This document shows positions 49,817-57,738 of a stretch of DNA of 64,000 bases, piece by piece (position 1 is the first letter of the stretch; each line of letters begins with the position of its first letter). The notes below the pieces were generated by a model. It was not told the origin of the DNA, searched no databases, and saw only the letters and a program-made list of their open reading frames with translations. This DNA comes from Salinibaculum sp. SYNS191 (GTDB lineage Archaea; Halobacteriota; Halobacteria; Halobacteriales; Haloarculaceae): the NCBI RefSeq assembly GCF_037338445.1, contig NZ_CP147838.1, forward strand, positions 1,798,001-1,862,000, in the 5' to 3' direction. The position numbers and the translations under genes were made by a program.

Positions 49817-50593
49817 ATGAGTTTCAAGTGTTCGGTGTTCGGCCACCGCTTCGGCGACCCGGAGGTCGAACGGGAGCGCGAGGAGCAGGGCAGCGAGGTC
49901 GTCATCACCATCACGGAGACGGAGACCTGCAAGCGCTGCGGGGAGCGACGCGTCGTCTCCGAGAACAAGGAGGTGACGACGCTGGAGACGCCCTCGGACA
50001 TCGTCGGCGACGACCTCCACGAGGACGATGACGGGGACGCGGACGACGATGACGGGGGCGTGGACGACGACGCGGGCGAGCAGGAACCGGTCGAGTCGGC
50101 ACCGACGGCCGCCGCGCCGGAGACGACCGACGACGCGGAGGTCATCGACGAGGCCGAGGACGACGGGGCGGAGGTCCCACCGTCGACAGCCGACGCCGAC
50201 GGCGAGACAGTCGACTCGGCGGAGTCGGGGACTGCGGACCCGACGGCCTGGCCCCAGGAGGACGACCCAGAGCCCGCGGAGGACGACGCGGTCATCTTGG
50301 ACGAGGATGGCGACGAAGCGGACGACGACGGCCGCGCCCCCGGCGAGTGGCCCGACGAGGACGACGACGGCGACGACGACTGGGCGCCGAGCACCGACCC
50401 GGACCTCCAGGCGGTCGAGGACGAACAGCCCGACGTCGAGCCGACGAGCACGGCGGTGACGGTGCCCGAAGGCGAGTTCTACTGTCCGGAGTGCGAGTTC
50501 ACCACGGCGGTCGAGGCGTCGTCGCTGCGGGAGGGTGACTTCTGCCCGGAGTGTCACCGCGGGTCGCTGACCCACCGGGCGGCCGAGGACTGA
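49817..50593 (+). CDS. Acidic protein with two terminal zinc-binding modules (DUF7093-like)
   Basis: 258 residues. The N-terminal module (FKCSVFGHRFGDPEVERE...TETCKRCGERRVVSENKE, about 1-60) holds one Cys/His set and the C-terminal module (FYCPECEFTTAVEASSLREGDFCPECHRGSL) is a C4 zinc ribbon. Between them lie about 150 residues that are nearly all Asp/Glu/Ala, disordered. Two zinc modules tethered by an acidic linker suggest a nucleic-acid or protein adaptor; function unknown. Confidence 0.78.
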   Translation: MSFKCSVFGHRFGDPEVEREREEQGSEVVITITETETCKRCGERRVVSENKEVTTLETPSDIVGDDLHEDDDGDADDDDGGVDDDAGEQEPVESAPTAAAPETTDDAEVIDEAEDDGAEVPPSTADADGETVDSAESGTADPTAWPQEDDPEPAEDDAVILDEDGDEADDDGRAPGEWPDEDDDGDDDWAPSTDPDLQAVEDEQPDVEPTSTAVTVPEGEFYCPECEFTTAVEASSLREGDFCPECHRGSLTHRAAED

Positions 50594-50702
50594 CCGGACG
50601 GAGCGAACGGACACACACCGCGGCCACGGGGCCGCTGGCGGCGTCGCTTTTGAGCACAGCAGGCACGAAAAACGTAAGACGACGCCTCGCAAATGGCCGT
50701 CC

Positions 50703-51095
50703 ATGCGTGAATACAAGATGCGTCGGGGCGAGCACCTGGAGGACCGCGTCGACGACATGGAAGCGTTCATCGAGGACTACTTCGGACCGATAACAGCCAC
50801 TGAGGAGTACAAAAACGGCGAACTCCACGTCGTGGAGGAACCCGACAACCCGGTCTTCCAGCGCGTCGTCGCCGGCACCGTCGAGTACAGCGGCAAGAAG
50901 AACAAACTCGCGCTGGACATCGTGGAGCGCCCCGCCGAGGAGGTCATCGCCGAGGGGCACGTCGACGCCGCCGAGGACGCCGTCAACGCCAAGAACGACT
51001 TCCTGGAGGAGGCCACCGGCCGCGACGCGAAGGCCCGCCGCGACTCGATGAAACGCGACGTCGAGGACGACGCCGAAGCCCCCGACAACGTCTGA
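50703..51095 (+). CDS. DUF5611-family haloarchaeal protein
   Basis: 130 residues: REYKMRRGEHLEDRVDDMEAFIEDYFG, ELHVVEEPDNPVFQRVVAGTVEYSGKKNKLALDIVERPAEEV, then a helical tail VDAAEDAVNAKNDFLEEATGRDAKARRDSMKRD. This matches DUF5611 as I remember it; no function is known. The mix of Lys-rich and acidic parts is unusual for this genome, but codon use is normal. Confidence 0.83.
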   Translation: MREYKMRRGEHLEDRVDDMEAFIEDYFGPITATEEYKNGELHVVEEPDNPVFQRVVAGTVEYSGKKNKLALDIVERPAEEVIAEGHVDAAEDAVNAKNDFLEEATGRDAKARRDSMKRDVEDDAEAPDNV

Positions 51096-51158
51096 CCCCG
51101 TTTTCCCGTTTCCTGCCCCACCCCGCGACAGACATTTACCCCTGCGTGCCATACGTTG

Positions 51159-51182
51159 ACATACTCCGCAGTATGTTGCGGA
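51159..51182. other. Interlocked inverted repeats (a-b-a'-b' arrangement)
   Basis: ACATAC-TCCGCA-GTATGT-TGCGGA: four contiguous 6-nt blocks in which block 3 is the complement of block 1 and block 4 of block 2. The two possible hairpins are mutually exclusive, or form a compact pseudoknot. It lies in the 186-bp convergent gap between DUF5611 and the ABC permease, with no supported ORF. Confidence 0.55.
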
Positions 51183-51281
51183 GCGCGGCGCGAGGGCGGC
51201 GGCGGACCCTGGCAGGAGTCCGCGGCCGTCGTGCCGGTCGGCAGGTGCCGCCGGCATCGCCTGTCATAGTTTTCGCGGCAC

Positions 51282-52145
51282 TCACTCGACGAGGCCGTAG
51301 CCCCGGCGGAACAGCCAGACGTTGAGCGCGACGACGACCACCGTGAGCGCAGCGAGCGCCCCCAGCGCGAGGTTCACCGGCACGTCCGAATACCCCAGGA
51401 AGCCGTAGCGGACGCCGTTGACCATGTGTACCATCGGATTGAGCAGCGAGAGCGTCCGGTAGGGTTCCGGCAGGGCGTCCAGCGCGTAGAAGACGCCGCC
51501 GAAGAACACCAGCGGGCGGATGATGAACTGGTTGAGCACCGTGAGGTAGTCGAAGTCGCGCGCCCAGAGGCCGCCGATGACGCCGAAGCCCGCGAAGAGC
51601 ACCGAGATGAGGACGATGAACGTGGCCAGATAGACCGGGTGCGCAATCGGCAGCGTCGTCCCCGTCGCGAGCAGGAAGCCCACGCCGACGGCGGCGATGA
51701 TGGCCCCGACGAGGATGCCCCGCACCGCCGAGGCGACGAGGTACGCCGCGACCATCGCGCGATGGGAGAGCGGCGACGTGAGGACCGCCTCGATGTAGTC
51801 GTTCCAGCGGCCGTGGAAGATGGAGAAGGAGGAGTTCTCGAAGGCGTTGGAGATGGCCCCGAGGACGACCAGGCCGGGGAGGATGAAGACTATGTACTGG
51901 AAGCCGGCGATGCGGTCGATGCGACCCCCGAGGACGACGCCGAAGACGGCGAAGTACAGCACGTTCGTTATCATCGGCGGGATGAACGTGTTGCGCGGCC
52001 GGCGGACGAACCGGAGAATCTCCCGGCGCAGCAGGGTGCGAAAGCCCCGCGTGCCGGCGGTCCCCTGCGACGTGTCGGTTCCCGTCTCGACGCCGGTCCC
52101 GGTCTCTGCGGCCGTTCCCCCGTCGGTGCGGCCGTCGTCGCTCAT
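51282..52145 (-). CDS. ABC-2 type transporter permease
   Basis: 287 residues. A Thr/Gly/Glu-rich N-terminus (about 30 residues) precedes LRREILRFVRRPRNTFIPPMITNVLYFAVFG, the amphipathic lead-in and helix 1 of ABC-2 permeases. Family motif: the FSIFHGRWNDYIEAVLTSPLSHRAMVAAYL loop between helices 2 and 3, then three more helices and a last one near LAALTVVVVALNVWLF. The ATG overlaps the ATPase stop by 4 bp (ATGA). Exporter with unknown substrate. Confidence 0.92.
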   Translation of the reverse strand: MSDDGRTDGGTAAETGTGVETGTDTSQGTAGTRGFRTLLRREILRFVRRPRNTFIPPMITNVLYFAVFGVVLGGRIDRIAGFQYIVFILPGLVVLGAISNAFENSSFSIFHGRWNDYIEAVLTSPLSHRAMVAAYLVASAVRGILVGAIIAAVGVGFLLATGTTLPIAHPVYLATFIVLISVLFAGFGVIGGLWARDFDYLTVLNQFIIRPLVFFGGVFYALDALPEPYRTLSLLNPMVHMVNGVRYGFLGYSDVPVNLALGALAALTVVVVALNVWLFRRGYGLVE

Positions 52146-53074
52146 CGCTGGACCGCCCCCTCCTGGCGGGTCATGTCGACGAAGACCTCCTCCAGGGAGG
52201 CCCGCCGGATGTCGACGTCGCTGACCTCGTGGCCGGCGTACTCCAGTTCCCGCAGGATAGCGGGGACGACCGACCCGCTGCCGCGGGCGGTCACGACGAG
52301 GCGGTCGCCGTCCATCCGGGCGTCGACGACGCCCTCGTGGTCGAACGTCGGCACGGTCCGGGGCGCGTCGACGAAGCCGACGTCGACGGTGTCGGTGCCC
52401 CGCGCCGTGAGGTCGTCCGGCGTCGCTACCTCGACCTTCCGGCCCTGGTCGATGATGGCCACGCGGTCACAGAGGCGTTCGGCCTCCTCGATGTAGTGGG
52501 TCGTCAGCAGGATGGTCGTCCCGGCCTCGTTGAGGTCCTCGATGACCGACCAGAGGTCCCGGCGCAGTTGCACGTCCACCCCGGCGGTCGGTTCGTCGAG
52601 GATGAGCAGGTCGGGGTCGGAGACGAGCGCGCGAGCGAGCATGAACCGCCGTTTCATCCCGCCGGAGAGCCAGTCGAAGCGGGTGTCGGCCTTCTCCGCG
52701 ATACCGACCGTCTCCAGCGCGTCGGCGGCGCGCTCGCTGGCCTCGCGGGGGCCGAAGCCGTGGTAGCCGGCCTTGTGTTCGAGGACTTCCTCGATGGGGA
52801 AAAAGCGGTCGACGTTGTACTCCTGGGGTGCGAGACCGATGCGGTCCCGGACCGCGCGGTAGTCCTCGCGGACGTCCAGGCCGAACACCTCGGCAGTGCC
52901 GCTGTCCAGGCGCGCCAGGCCGACGAGCGTGTTGATAAAGGTCGTCTTGCCGGCCCCATTGGGCCCGAGCAGGCCGAAGAACTCGCCCTCGTCGACAGTG
53001 AAGGAGAGCCCGTCCAGCGCCTGCACGTCGCCGTAGGACTTGCGCATGTCGCGGGCGTCGATGGCCGCTGTCAT
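52142..53074 (-). CDS. ABC transporter ATP-binding protein (ABC-2 exporter)
   Basis: 310 residues of the daunorubicin-resistance/NodI-like class. Walker A GPNGAGKTTFIN (about 38-49), Q-loop GLAPQEYNVDRFF, signature LSGGMKRRFMLARAL, Walker B LLILDEPTAGVDV, H-loop LTTHYIEEAE. The C-terminal domain (TVDVGFVDAPRTVPTFDHEG...DVDIRRASLEEVFVDMT) is usual. The first gene of the pair; substrate not inferable. Confidence 0.95.
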   Translation of the reverse strand: MTAAIDARDMRKSYGDVQALDGLSFTVDEGEFFGLLGPNGAGKTTFINTLVGLARLDSGTAEVFGLDVREDYRAVRDRIGLAPQEYNVDRFFPIEEVLEHKAGYHGFGPREASERAADALETVGIAEKADTRFDWLSGGMKRRFMLARALVSDPDLLILDEPTAGVDVQLRRDLWSVIEDLNEAGTTILLTTHYIEEAERLCDRVAIIDQGRKVEVATPDDLTARGTDTVDVGFVDAPRTVPTFDHEGVVDARMDGDRLVVTARGSGSVVPAILRELEYAGHEVSDVDIRRASLEEVFVDMTRQEGAVQR

Positions 53075-53128
53075 TGCCCGGAGTGAACCGCCACGGGGGG
53101 TTAAGACCGTCGTACTCCCCGCGGCGTG

Positions 53129-53614
53129 TCAGTCCTCGCCACGGACGACGTCGGTCAGCGTGGCGTGCTCCTGGCGGGTGCCGACGGCCACCAGAATGTC
53201 CCCGCCCGCGAGTTCGAAGTCCGGTCCGGGGTTCGAGACTGTCTCGTCGCCGCGCTGGACGGCGATGACCGACGCGCCGGTCCGGTTGCGGATGTCACAG
53301 CCTTCCAGCGTCGACCCGGCGACCGGCGAGTCGTCGGGAATATCTATCCACTCGATGATGTCCTCGCCCAGCGGCACCGACAGCGACTGCGTGTCGACCG
53401 TCTCGAAGAAGGCCCCTTCCAGGATGGAGCCGAGCGTGTTCGCCTGTTCGCCGTTGAGGTCGAGAATCTTCTGCCCGTCCGCGTCCGGCCCGTCGCGGCG
53501 GAACAGTTCACAGCGCCCGTCGTGGTGCAGGACGACGACGAGGCGCTTGTCACCGGTGAGTTCCAGTTCGTACTTCTGGCCCACCCCTGGAACCTCGCTC
53601 TCGTAGACCTTCAT
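53129..53614 (-). CDS. Cation:proton antiporter regulatory subunit with TrkA_C domain (KhtT-like)
   Basis: 161 residues. The N-terminal half (VYESEVPGVGQKYELELTGDKRLVVVLHHDGRCELF) and the C-terminal TrkA_C/RCK_C domain (SPVAGSTLEGCDIRNRTGASVIAVQRGDETVSNPGPDFELAGGDILVAVGTRQEH) match KhtT-type regulators. They gate a CPA2 K+/H+ antiporter in response to a ligand such as cAMP or c-di-AMP in homologues. It follows the antiporter gene by 36 bp on the same strand, so the pair is probably one system. Confidence 0.93.
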   Translation of the reverse strand: MKVYESEVPGVGQKYELELTGDKRLVVVLHHDGRCELFRRDGPDADGQKILDLNGEQANTLGSILEGAFFETVDTQSLSVPLGEDIIEWIDIPDDSPVAGSTLEGCDIRNRTGASVIAVQRGDETVSNPGPDFELAGGDILVAVGTRQEHATLTDVVRGED

Positions 53615-53650
53615 ACCGGAAGTGAGCGACGCGGCACCTTCAAGATGTGG

Positions 53651-54865
53651 TCAGGACCCGTCCCGCAGGGCCGGCGTCTCGCCCGGCAGCAGGTTCTCGA
53701 ACGCGCCCGAGAACTGCATCAGCGTCGTGCCCAGCAGACTCATCACCAGCACGTAGCCGACGGTCGCGGCGTAGATGGTGTCGGCCGTGCCGGCCGGCAG
53801 CGTCGACCCCGCACCGGTCAGCGCGAGCGTGGCGATGATGAGCGAGAACTCCCCGCGGGTGACCATCGCCAGCCCGACCCGCAGCGAGCGGCGGTCCGAA
53901 AGGCCGTAGGCGCGCCCGCCGTAGAAGCCGCTGACGAGCTTTGCCGGCGTCGTCACCGCGACGGCGGCGAGGACGAGCAGCGCGACGTCGGGGAACAGGA
54001 ACGGGTCGGTGACGAGGCCGATCCAGAAGAAGAAGACGCCGGCGAAGACGTCCCGGAGGCCGGTGAGTTCCCGCTCCAGGTCCTGGACGTGACTGGTGGC
54101 GCTGAAGGCCATCCCGACGAAGAAGGCGGCGACGGCCTCGCTGACGCCGACGGCCAGCGCCACGCCGGCGACGAGGACGGTCACCCCGACGGCGCGGACG
54201 ACCAGGTACTCCGCGACGTTCGTATCGAGCAGGCGCTCGAAGACGGGACTGCCGACGGCGACGAGGGCCAGCAGGAGGACGATAAAGCCCAGCGCGATGC
54301 CGACGGACTGGGCGGCGGTGGCGAGGTCGCTGCCGCCGGCGACCAGCGCGGAGACGACGGCGAGGTAGACGGCGATGACGAGGTCCTCGAAGACCAGCGT
54401 GCCCAGCAGCGGGCCGCTCTCGGGGTTGGCAATCCAGCCGAGGTCGAGCAGCGTCTTCGTGATGATGGCCGACGAGGAGATGTAGACGACGCCCGCGGCG
54501 AGCAGGGCGGGCAGCAGCGAGCCAAAGAGGACCCAGCCGAGGCCGAACCCGACCCCGAAGTTGACGCCGAAGTCGATGAGCCCGGCCGTGCCGATGCGTC
54601 GCCGGTCGGCCAGCAGGCGCTCCAGGTTGAACTCGATGCCCAGAAAGAAGAGCAAGAAGACGATGCCCAGTTCCGCGCCGACGGAGACGAACGTGGAGTT
54701 CGACACCGACAGCGAGAGGACGCGCCCGGCGACGAACTCGTTGAGCGCGATGCCGGAGAGGATGTAGAACGGAATCGAGGAGAGCCCGAGCCGGCTGGCG
54801 GCGAGGCCGACGATGGCCAGCGCCGCGAACATCACGCCGACTTCCAGCAGGAGCGTCTTCGCCAT
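53651..54865 (-). CDS. CPA2-family cation:proton antiporter (KhtU/KefB-like)
   Basis: 404 residues, about twelve helices. LLEVGVMFAALAIVGLAASRLGLSSIPFYILSGIALNEF is the CPA2 start; the FLLFFLGIEFNLERL stretch, the SSSAIITKTLLDLGW unwound helix and FEDLVIAVYLAVV with the paired Glu-Asp ion site follow. There is no fused TrkA_N domain; regulation is by the separate TrkA_C subunit downstream. It exchanges K+ (or Na+) for H+ across the membrane, important for osmotic and pH balance in a salt-in strategist. Confidence 0.94.
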   Translation of the reverse strand: MAKTLLLEVGVMFAALAIVGLAASRLGLSSIPFYILSGIALNEFVAGRVLSLSVSNSTFVSVGAELGIVFLLFFLGIEFNLERLLADRRRIGTAGLIDFGVNFGVGFGLGWVLFGSLLPALLAAGVVYISSSAIITKTLLDLGWIANPESGPLLGTLVFEDLVIAVYLAVVSALVAGGSDLATAAQSVGIALGFIVLLLALVAVGSPVFERLLDTNVAEYLVVRAVGVTVLVAGVALAVGVSEAVAAFFVGMAFSATSHVQDLERELTGLRDVFAGVFFFWIGLVTDPFLFPDVALLVLAAVAVTTPAKLVSGFYGGRAYGLSDRRSLRVGLAMVTRGEFSLIIATLALTGAGSTLPAGTADTIYAATVGYVLVMSLLGTTLMQFSGAFENLLPGETPALRDGS

Positions 54866-54922
54866 CTGTGTACTACGCGGTCAGAGCGGTGACGCGACGG
54901 TGCGACCGGCCGTGGCGCGCGC

Positions 54923-55282
54923 TCACTGGCCGAGCCGTTTGCGGCTGATGCTCACGCCCGCTGGCGTGATGAGCAGCTGGTCGTCGTCCTTCTGGACGAT
55001 GTCGCCGCCGACCTCGCGGGCGACCTGCTTGAGTTCGTCCGTGATGTGCTCCATCGTCCGGTCCTTGGTGGTGTGGCGCGTGATGTCCGCGACGACGATG
55101 TCGCCGTCGTAGACGGCGTCCTTGATGTCGATGACGTCGGACTTGTCGCCGATGTTCGCGATGCGGACCTGCCGGTCTGACTCGACGTCGTCGACGGCCA
55201 GGTCGCCGGCCTCCAGCTCGATGTAGTCCCCGGTCTGACGGGTGCCGCCCGAGTCACCGAGGATTTTGCTCATGAGTCCCAT
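54923..55282 (-). CDS. sepF: Cell division protein SepF
   Basis: 119 residues. The N-terminal MSKILGDSGGT is a membrane-targeting amphipathic segment in archaeal SepF, followed by the core YIELEAGDLAVDDVESDRQVRIANIGDKSDVIDIKDAVYDGDIVVADITR and VAREVGGDIVQKDDDQLLITPAGVSISR. It anchors FtsZ to the membrane at the division site and is essential in Haloferax. MGLMSK start retained from homologues. The PUA gene lies about 95 bp upstream, codirectional. Confidence 0.94.
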   Translation of the reverse strand: MGLMSKILGDSGGTRQTGDYIELEAGDLAVDDVESDRQVRIANIGDKSDVIDIKDAVYDGDIVVADITRHTTKDRTMEHITDELKQVAREVGGDIVQKDDDQLLITPAGVSISRKRLGQ

Positions 55283-55376
55283 ACCTACCGCCCCGTCTGG
55301 CAGCCGTTTAGCTCTTACGTCAGACGCGGCCGCTCGCGGCGGGCAAAGGCCGGAACCGACCGGCGCGGCGGCCGAC

Positions 55377-55856
55377 TCAGACAGACAGTTCGAAGAGGTC
55401 GTCGCCGACGTGGTGCAGCGAGTCGACGACCCGGCCCTCGGAGCCGACCATATCGTCGCCGTCGGTCAGCGCGCGGCCGACAGCCAGGAACTTGCCGTGG
55501 CCCTCCTCGTTGATGACGAGCAGGTCGCCCTCGGCGATGTCGTCGTCGGCATCGACGATGCCGGGGCGCATCACGTCCGCGCCGTCGGAGACGAACTGGA
55601 TGGCGCCGGCGTCGACGGTGACGACGTGTTTCTCCGGCGGGTACTCGTTCGCGCCCTTGACGGTGAGGAAGGGGTCCCCATCTAGGTAGAGTACCAGCGG
55701 TTCGCCGTCGACGAGGACGACCTCCCAGTCGGCGTCTTCGAGTTCGAGTTTCTCGAAGGTGTCGGCGTCGAGGTCGACCCCGAGGTTCGACGCGAGCGCG
55801 TCGCGTATCTCGTCGATAGCGTCCGAGCGGAGGTGGTGACGCGACTTGATTTCCAT
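55377..55856 (-). CDS. PUA-domain RNA-binding protein (MCT-1-like)
   Basis: 159 residues. The N-terminal domain EIKSRHHLRSDAIDEIRDALASNLG...FEKLELEDADWEVVLVDGEPLVLYLDGDPFLTVKGANEYP is the pre-PUA part of MCT-1/archaeal PUA proteins. The C-terminal PUA domain reads VVTVDAGAIQFVSDGADVMRPGIVDADDDIAEGDLLVINEEGHGKFLAVGRAL. Likely RNA-binding, linked to ribosome or tRNA function in relatives. It has its own start just after a divergent gap. Confidence 0.92.
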   Translation of the reverse strand: MEIKSRHHLRSDAIDEIRDALASNLGVDLDADTFEKLELEDADWEVVLVDGEPLVLYLDGDPFLTVKGANEYPPEKHVVTVDAGAIQFVSDGADVMRPGIVDADDDIAEGDLLVINEEGHGKFLAVGRALTDGDDMVGSEGRVVDSLHHVGDDLFELSV

Positions 55857-55967
55857 ACGTGCCCTCTTGCCCGCCCGGGAGATAAACGACTCGCACGAGT
55901 CCCGGAACGCCGGGACGGCCGAGCGAGGGGGCGCGGCGGCGGGCGTCGAGACGGCCGGGCCAAAAAG

Positions 55968-55977
55968 CCAAATATGG
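55968..55977 (+). promoter_or_regulatory. Putative TATA-like element for the zinc-ribbon gene at 55997
   Basis: CCAAATATGG is centred about 25 bp before the ATG, in the divergent gap with the PUA gene. Confidence 0.4.
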
Positions 55978-55996
55978 CGCTGCCGTATCCGTGCGT

Positions 55997-56296
55997 ATGT
56001 GGCGCTCGGGGTCGAACAGCGACGTGACCTGTATCGCGTGTGGGGCGGAGATACCGCGCTCCGACGCGCGGGAGTACGACAAGGAGGGGGACCGCTGGGG
56101 CGAGCGCGACCGCGACTTCGAATTCCTCTGCAAGCCGTGTTACCAGGACTGTTGTCACCAGCCGCGACGGGGGCTGGAAGACGACCTCGTCCGCGCCGGC
56201 GCGGGCCACGCCAATCAGGAGGAGTTCCTGGCGGCCTACCACGAGGTCATCACCGGCGACGACGCCGGCCGGGGCCGCGAGCAGGAACGGGAGTGA
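55997..56296 (+). CDS. Small zinc-ribbon protein (DUF7562-like)
   Basis: 99 residues. CIACGAEIPRSDAREYDKEGDRWGERDRDFEFLCKPCYQDCCHQPRRGLE: two Cys pairs (CxxC ... CxxC) plus an extra CCH form a treble-clef or ribbon zinc site. The remainder is helical and acidic (HANQEEFLAAYHEVI). Seen widely in haloarchaea as small zinc proteins; function unknown. Confidence 0.75.
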   Translation: MWRSGSNSDVTCIACGAEIPRSDAREYDKEGDRWGERDRDFEFLCKPCYQDCCHQPRRGLEDDLVRAGAGHANQEEFLAAYHEVITGDDAGRGREQERE

Positions 56297-56395
56297 GCAG
56301 GGACGACCGGTCATCCGGACCCGCAGCGACCGGTGCGTTGCGGTGACGGGACCGGTGGCGACACCACTAACTACCACGTCCCCGTATCCGGCGGC

Positions 56396-57715
56396 ATGAC
56401 CGACTCCGAGCAGGCCGCAGCCGGGACACCGGAGGGCCAGGGCCCCGTGGAGATCGACGCGGAGATGGCCCGCCACATCGAGAACAAGCGCGACGAGTTG
56501 CTGGAGAAGTTCGACATCCCCGACGACTTCCCGCCGGACGTCATCGACGAGGCCGCCGAGCGCACCGACGGCGTCGACCAGCAGATTGCCGACGAACTCG
56601 ACGAGCGGGAGGACCTCCGCGACATGACGACGTGGACGACCGACCCCGTCGACGCGCAGGACTTCGACGACGCCATCTCCGTCGAGGAACACGACGACGA
56701 GTACGTCCTCTGGGTCCACATCGCCGACGTGACCCACTACGTCACCCCGGAGACGGCAATGTGGGACGAGGCCGTCCGCCGGGCGAACACGGTCTACCTG
56801 CCGGGCTACACCGTCCACATGCTCCCGCCGGTGCTCGCGGAGACGGTCTGCTCGCTGGTCGCCAACGAGGACCGCCTGGCCCACACCGTCGAGATGCACC
56901 TCGACAAGGAGAATCTCTCCTACGAGACTATCGACATCTACAAATCGGTCATCCGCAGCGACGCCCGCCTGACCTACACGCAGGCCGAGAACATGCTCGA
57001 CGACCCCGACAGCGCCGACGACGTGCTGGAGGACCCCTCAGTCGACCTCGCCGAGAAGTGCCAGCTGGTCTGGGAACTGGCCGATCAGATGCACGAACAG
57101 CGCAAGGAGGACGGCTCGCTCGTCCTGAACCCCCGACGGGACCGCGCGCACACCATCATCGAGGAGTGCATGCTGAAGGCGAACAAGGCCGTCACGCACG
57201 AACTCATGTGGGACCGCGGCGTCGAGGCAATGTACCGCGTCCACCCCCAGCCCAGCCCCGAGGAGTGGAACGAGGCCCTTCAGGAGATTCAGGACTTAGA
57301 CGGCGTCTCCATCCCCGGCACCGGCTGGGACGACCCCCGGCAGGCCGTCAACGCGACGCTGGAGAAAGCCCCCGAGCGCCAGCTCGACAAGATTCAGTGG
57401 GCCGTGATGAAGGTGATGCCCCGCGCGAAGTACATGAACGACCCCTTCGGCGGCCACCACGCGCTGAACTTCGAGATCTACGGCCACTTCACCTCGCCCA
57501 TCCGCCGGCTGTCGGACCTCATCAACCACTGGATCGTCTACACCAACGACGTGCCGGAGGACCTGGTGCAACTCTGCGACCGAGCCAGCGACCGTCAGAA
57601 GGATGCCGAGCAGTGCGAGCGGGAGTACAAGCAGTTCCTGCAGGAAGTGGGTCTGGACCCGGCGGCTGTGAACAACAGGGGGATAGAGGTCGTGGACGAC
57701 GAGGAAGAGGAGTAA
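56396..57715 (+). CDS. RNB-domain ribonuclease (RNase II/R-like, minimal)
   Basis: 439 residues. The RNB catalytic region has the acidic motif DPVDAQDFDDAISVEEHDDEYVLWVHIADV (about 83-112), then WDEAVRRANTVYLP, LDKENLSYETIDIYKSVIRS, the ERQLDKIQWAVMKVMPRAKY stretch and HFTSPIRRLSDLINHW, all RNase II/R markers. There are no obvious N-terminal cold-shock domains nor a C-terminal S1 domain: the enzyme is a near-bare RNB core with a ~75-residue acidic N-terminus. Processive 3'-5' exoribonuclease by family. Start MTDSEQ chosen over an upstream in-frame codon. Confidence 0.93.
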   Translation: MTDSEQAAAGTPEGQGPVEIDAEMARHIENKRDELLEKFDIPDDFPPDVIDEAAERTDGVDQQIADELDEREDLRDMTTWTTDPVDAQDFDDAISVEEHDDEYVLWVHIADVTHYVTPETAMWDEAVRRANTVYLPGYTVHMLPPVLAETVCSLVANEDRLAHTVEMHLDKENLSYETIDIYKSVIRSDARLTYTQAENMLDDPDSADDVLEDPSVDLAEKCQLVWELADQMHEQRKEDGSLVLNPRRDRAHTIIEECMLKANKAVTHELMWDRGVEAMYRVHPQPSPEEWNEALQEIQDLDGVSIPGTGWDDPRQAVNATLEKAPERQLDKIQWAVMKVMPRAKYMNDPFGGHHALNFEIYGHFTSPIRRLSDLINHWIVYTNDVPEDLVQLCDRASDRQKDAEQCEREYKQFLQEVGLDPAAVNNRGIEVVDDEEEE

Positions 57716-57738
57716 CGGACTGGATTCTCAGCCCTCCA

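Noticed and set aside
51173..51281. Possible small ORF starting within the interlocked inverted repeats
   Set aside because: The translation is Arg/Gly/Pro-rich without acidic bias, unlike real genes in this genome, and runs into the antisense of the ABC permease.
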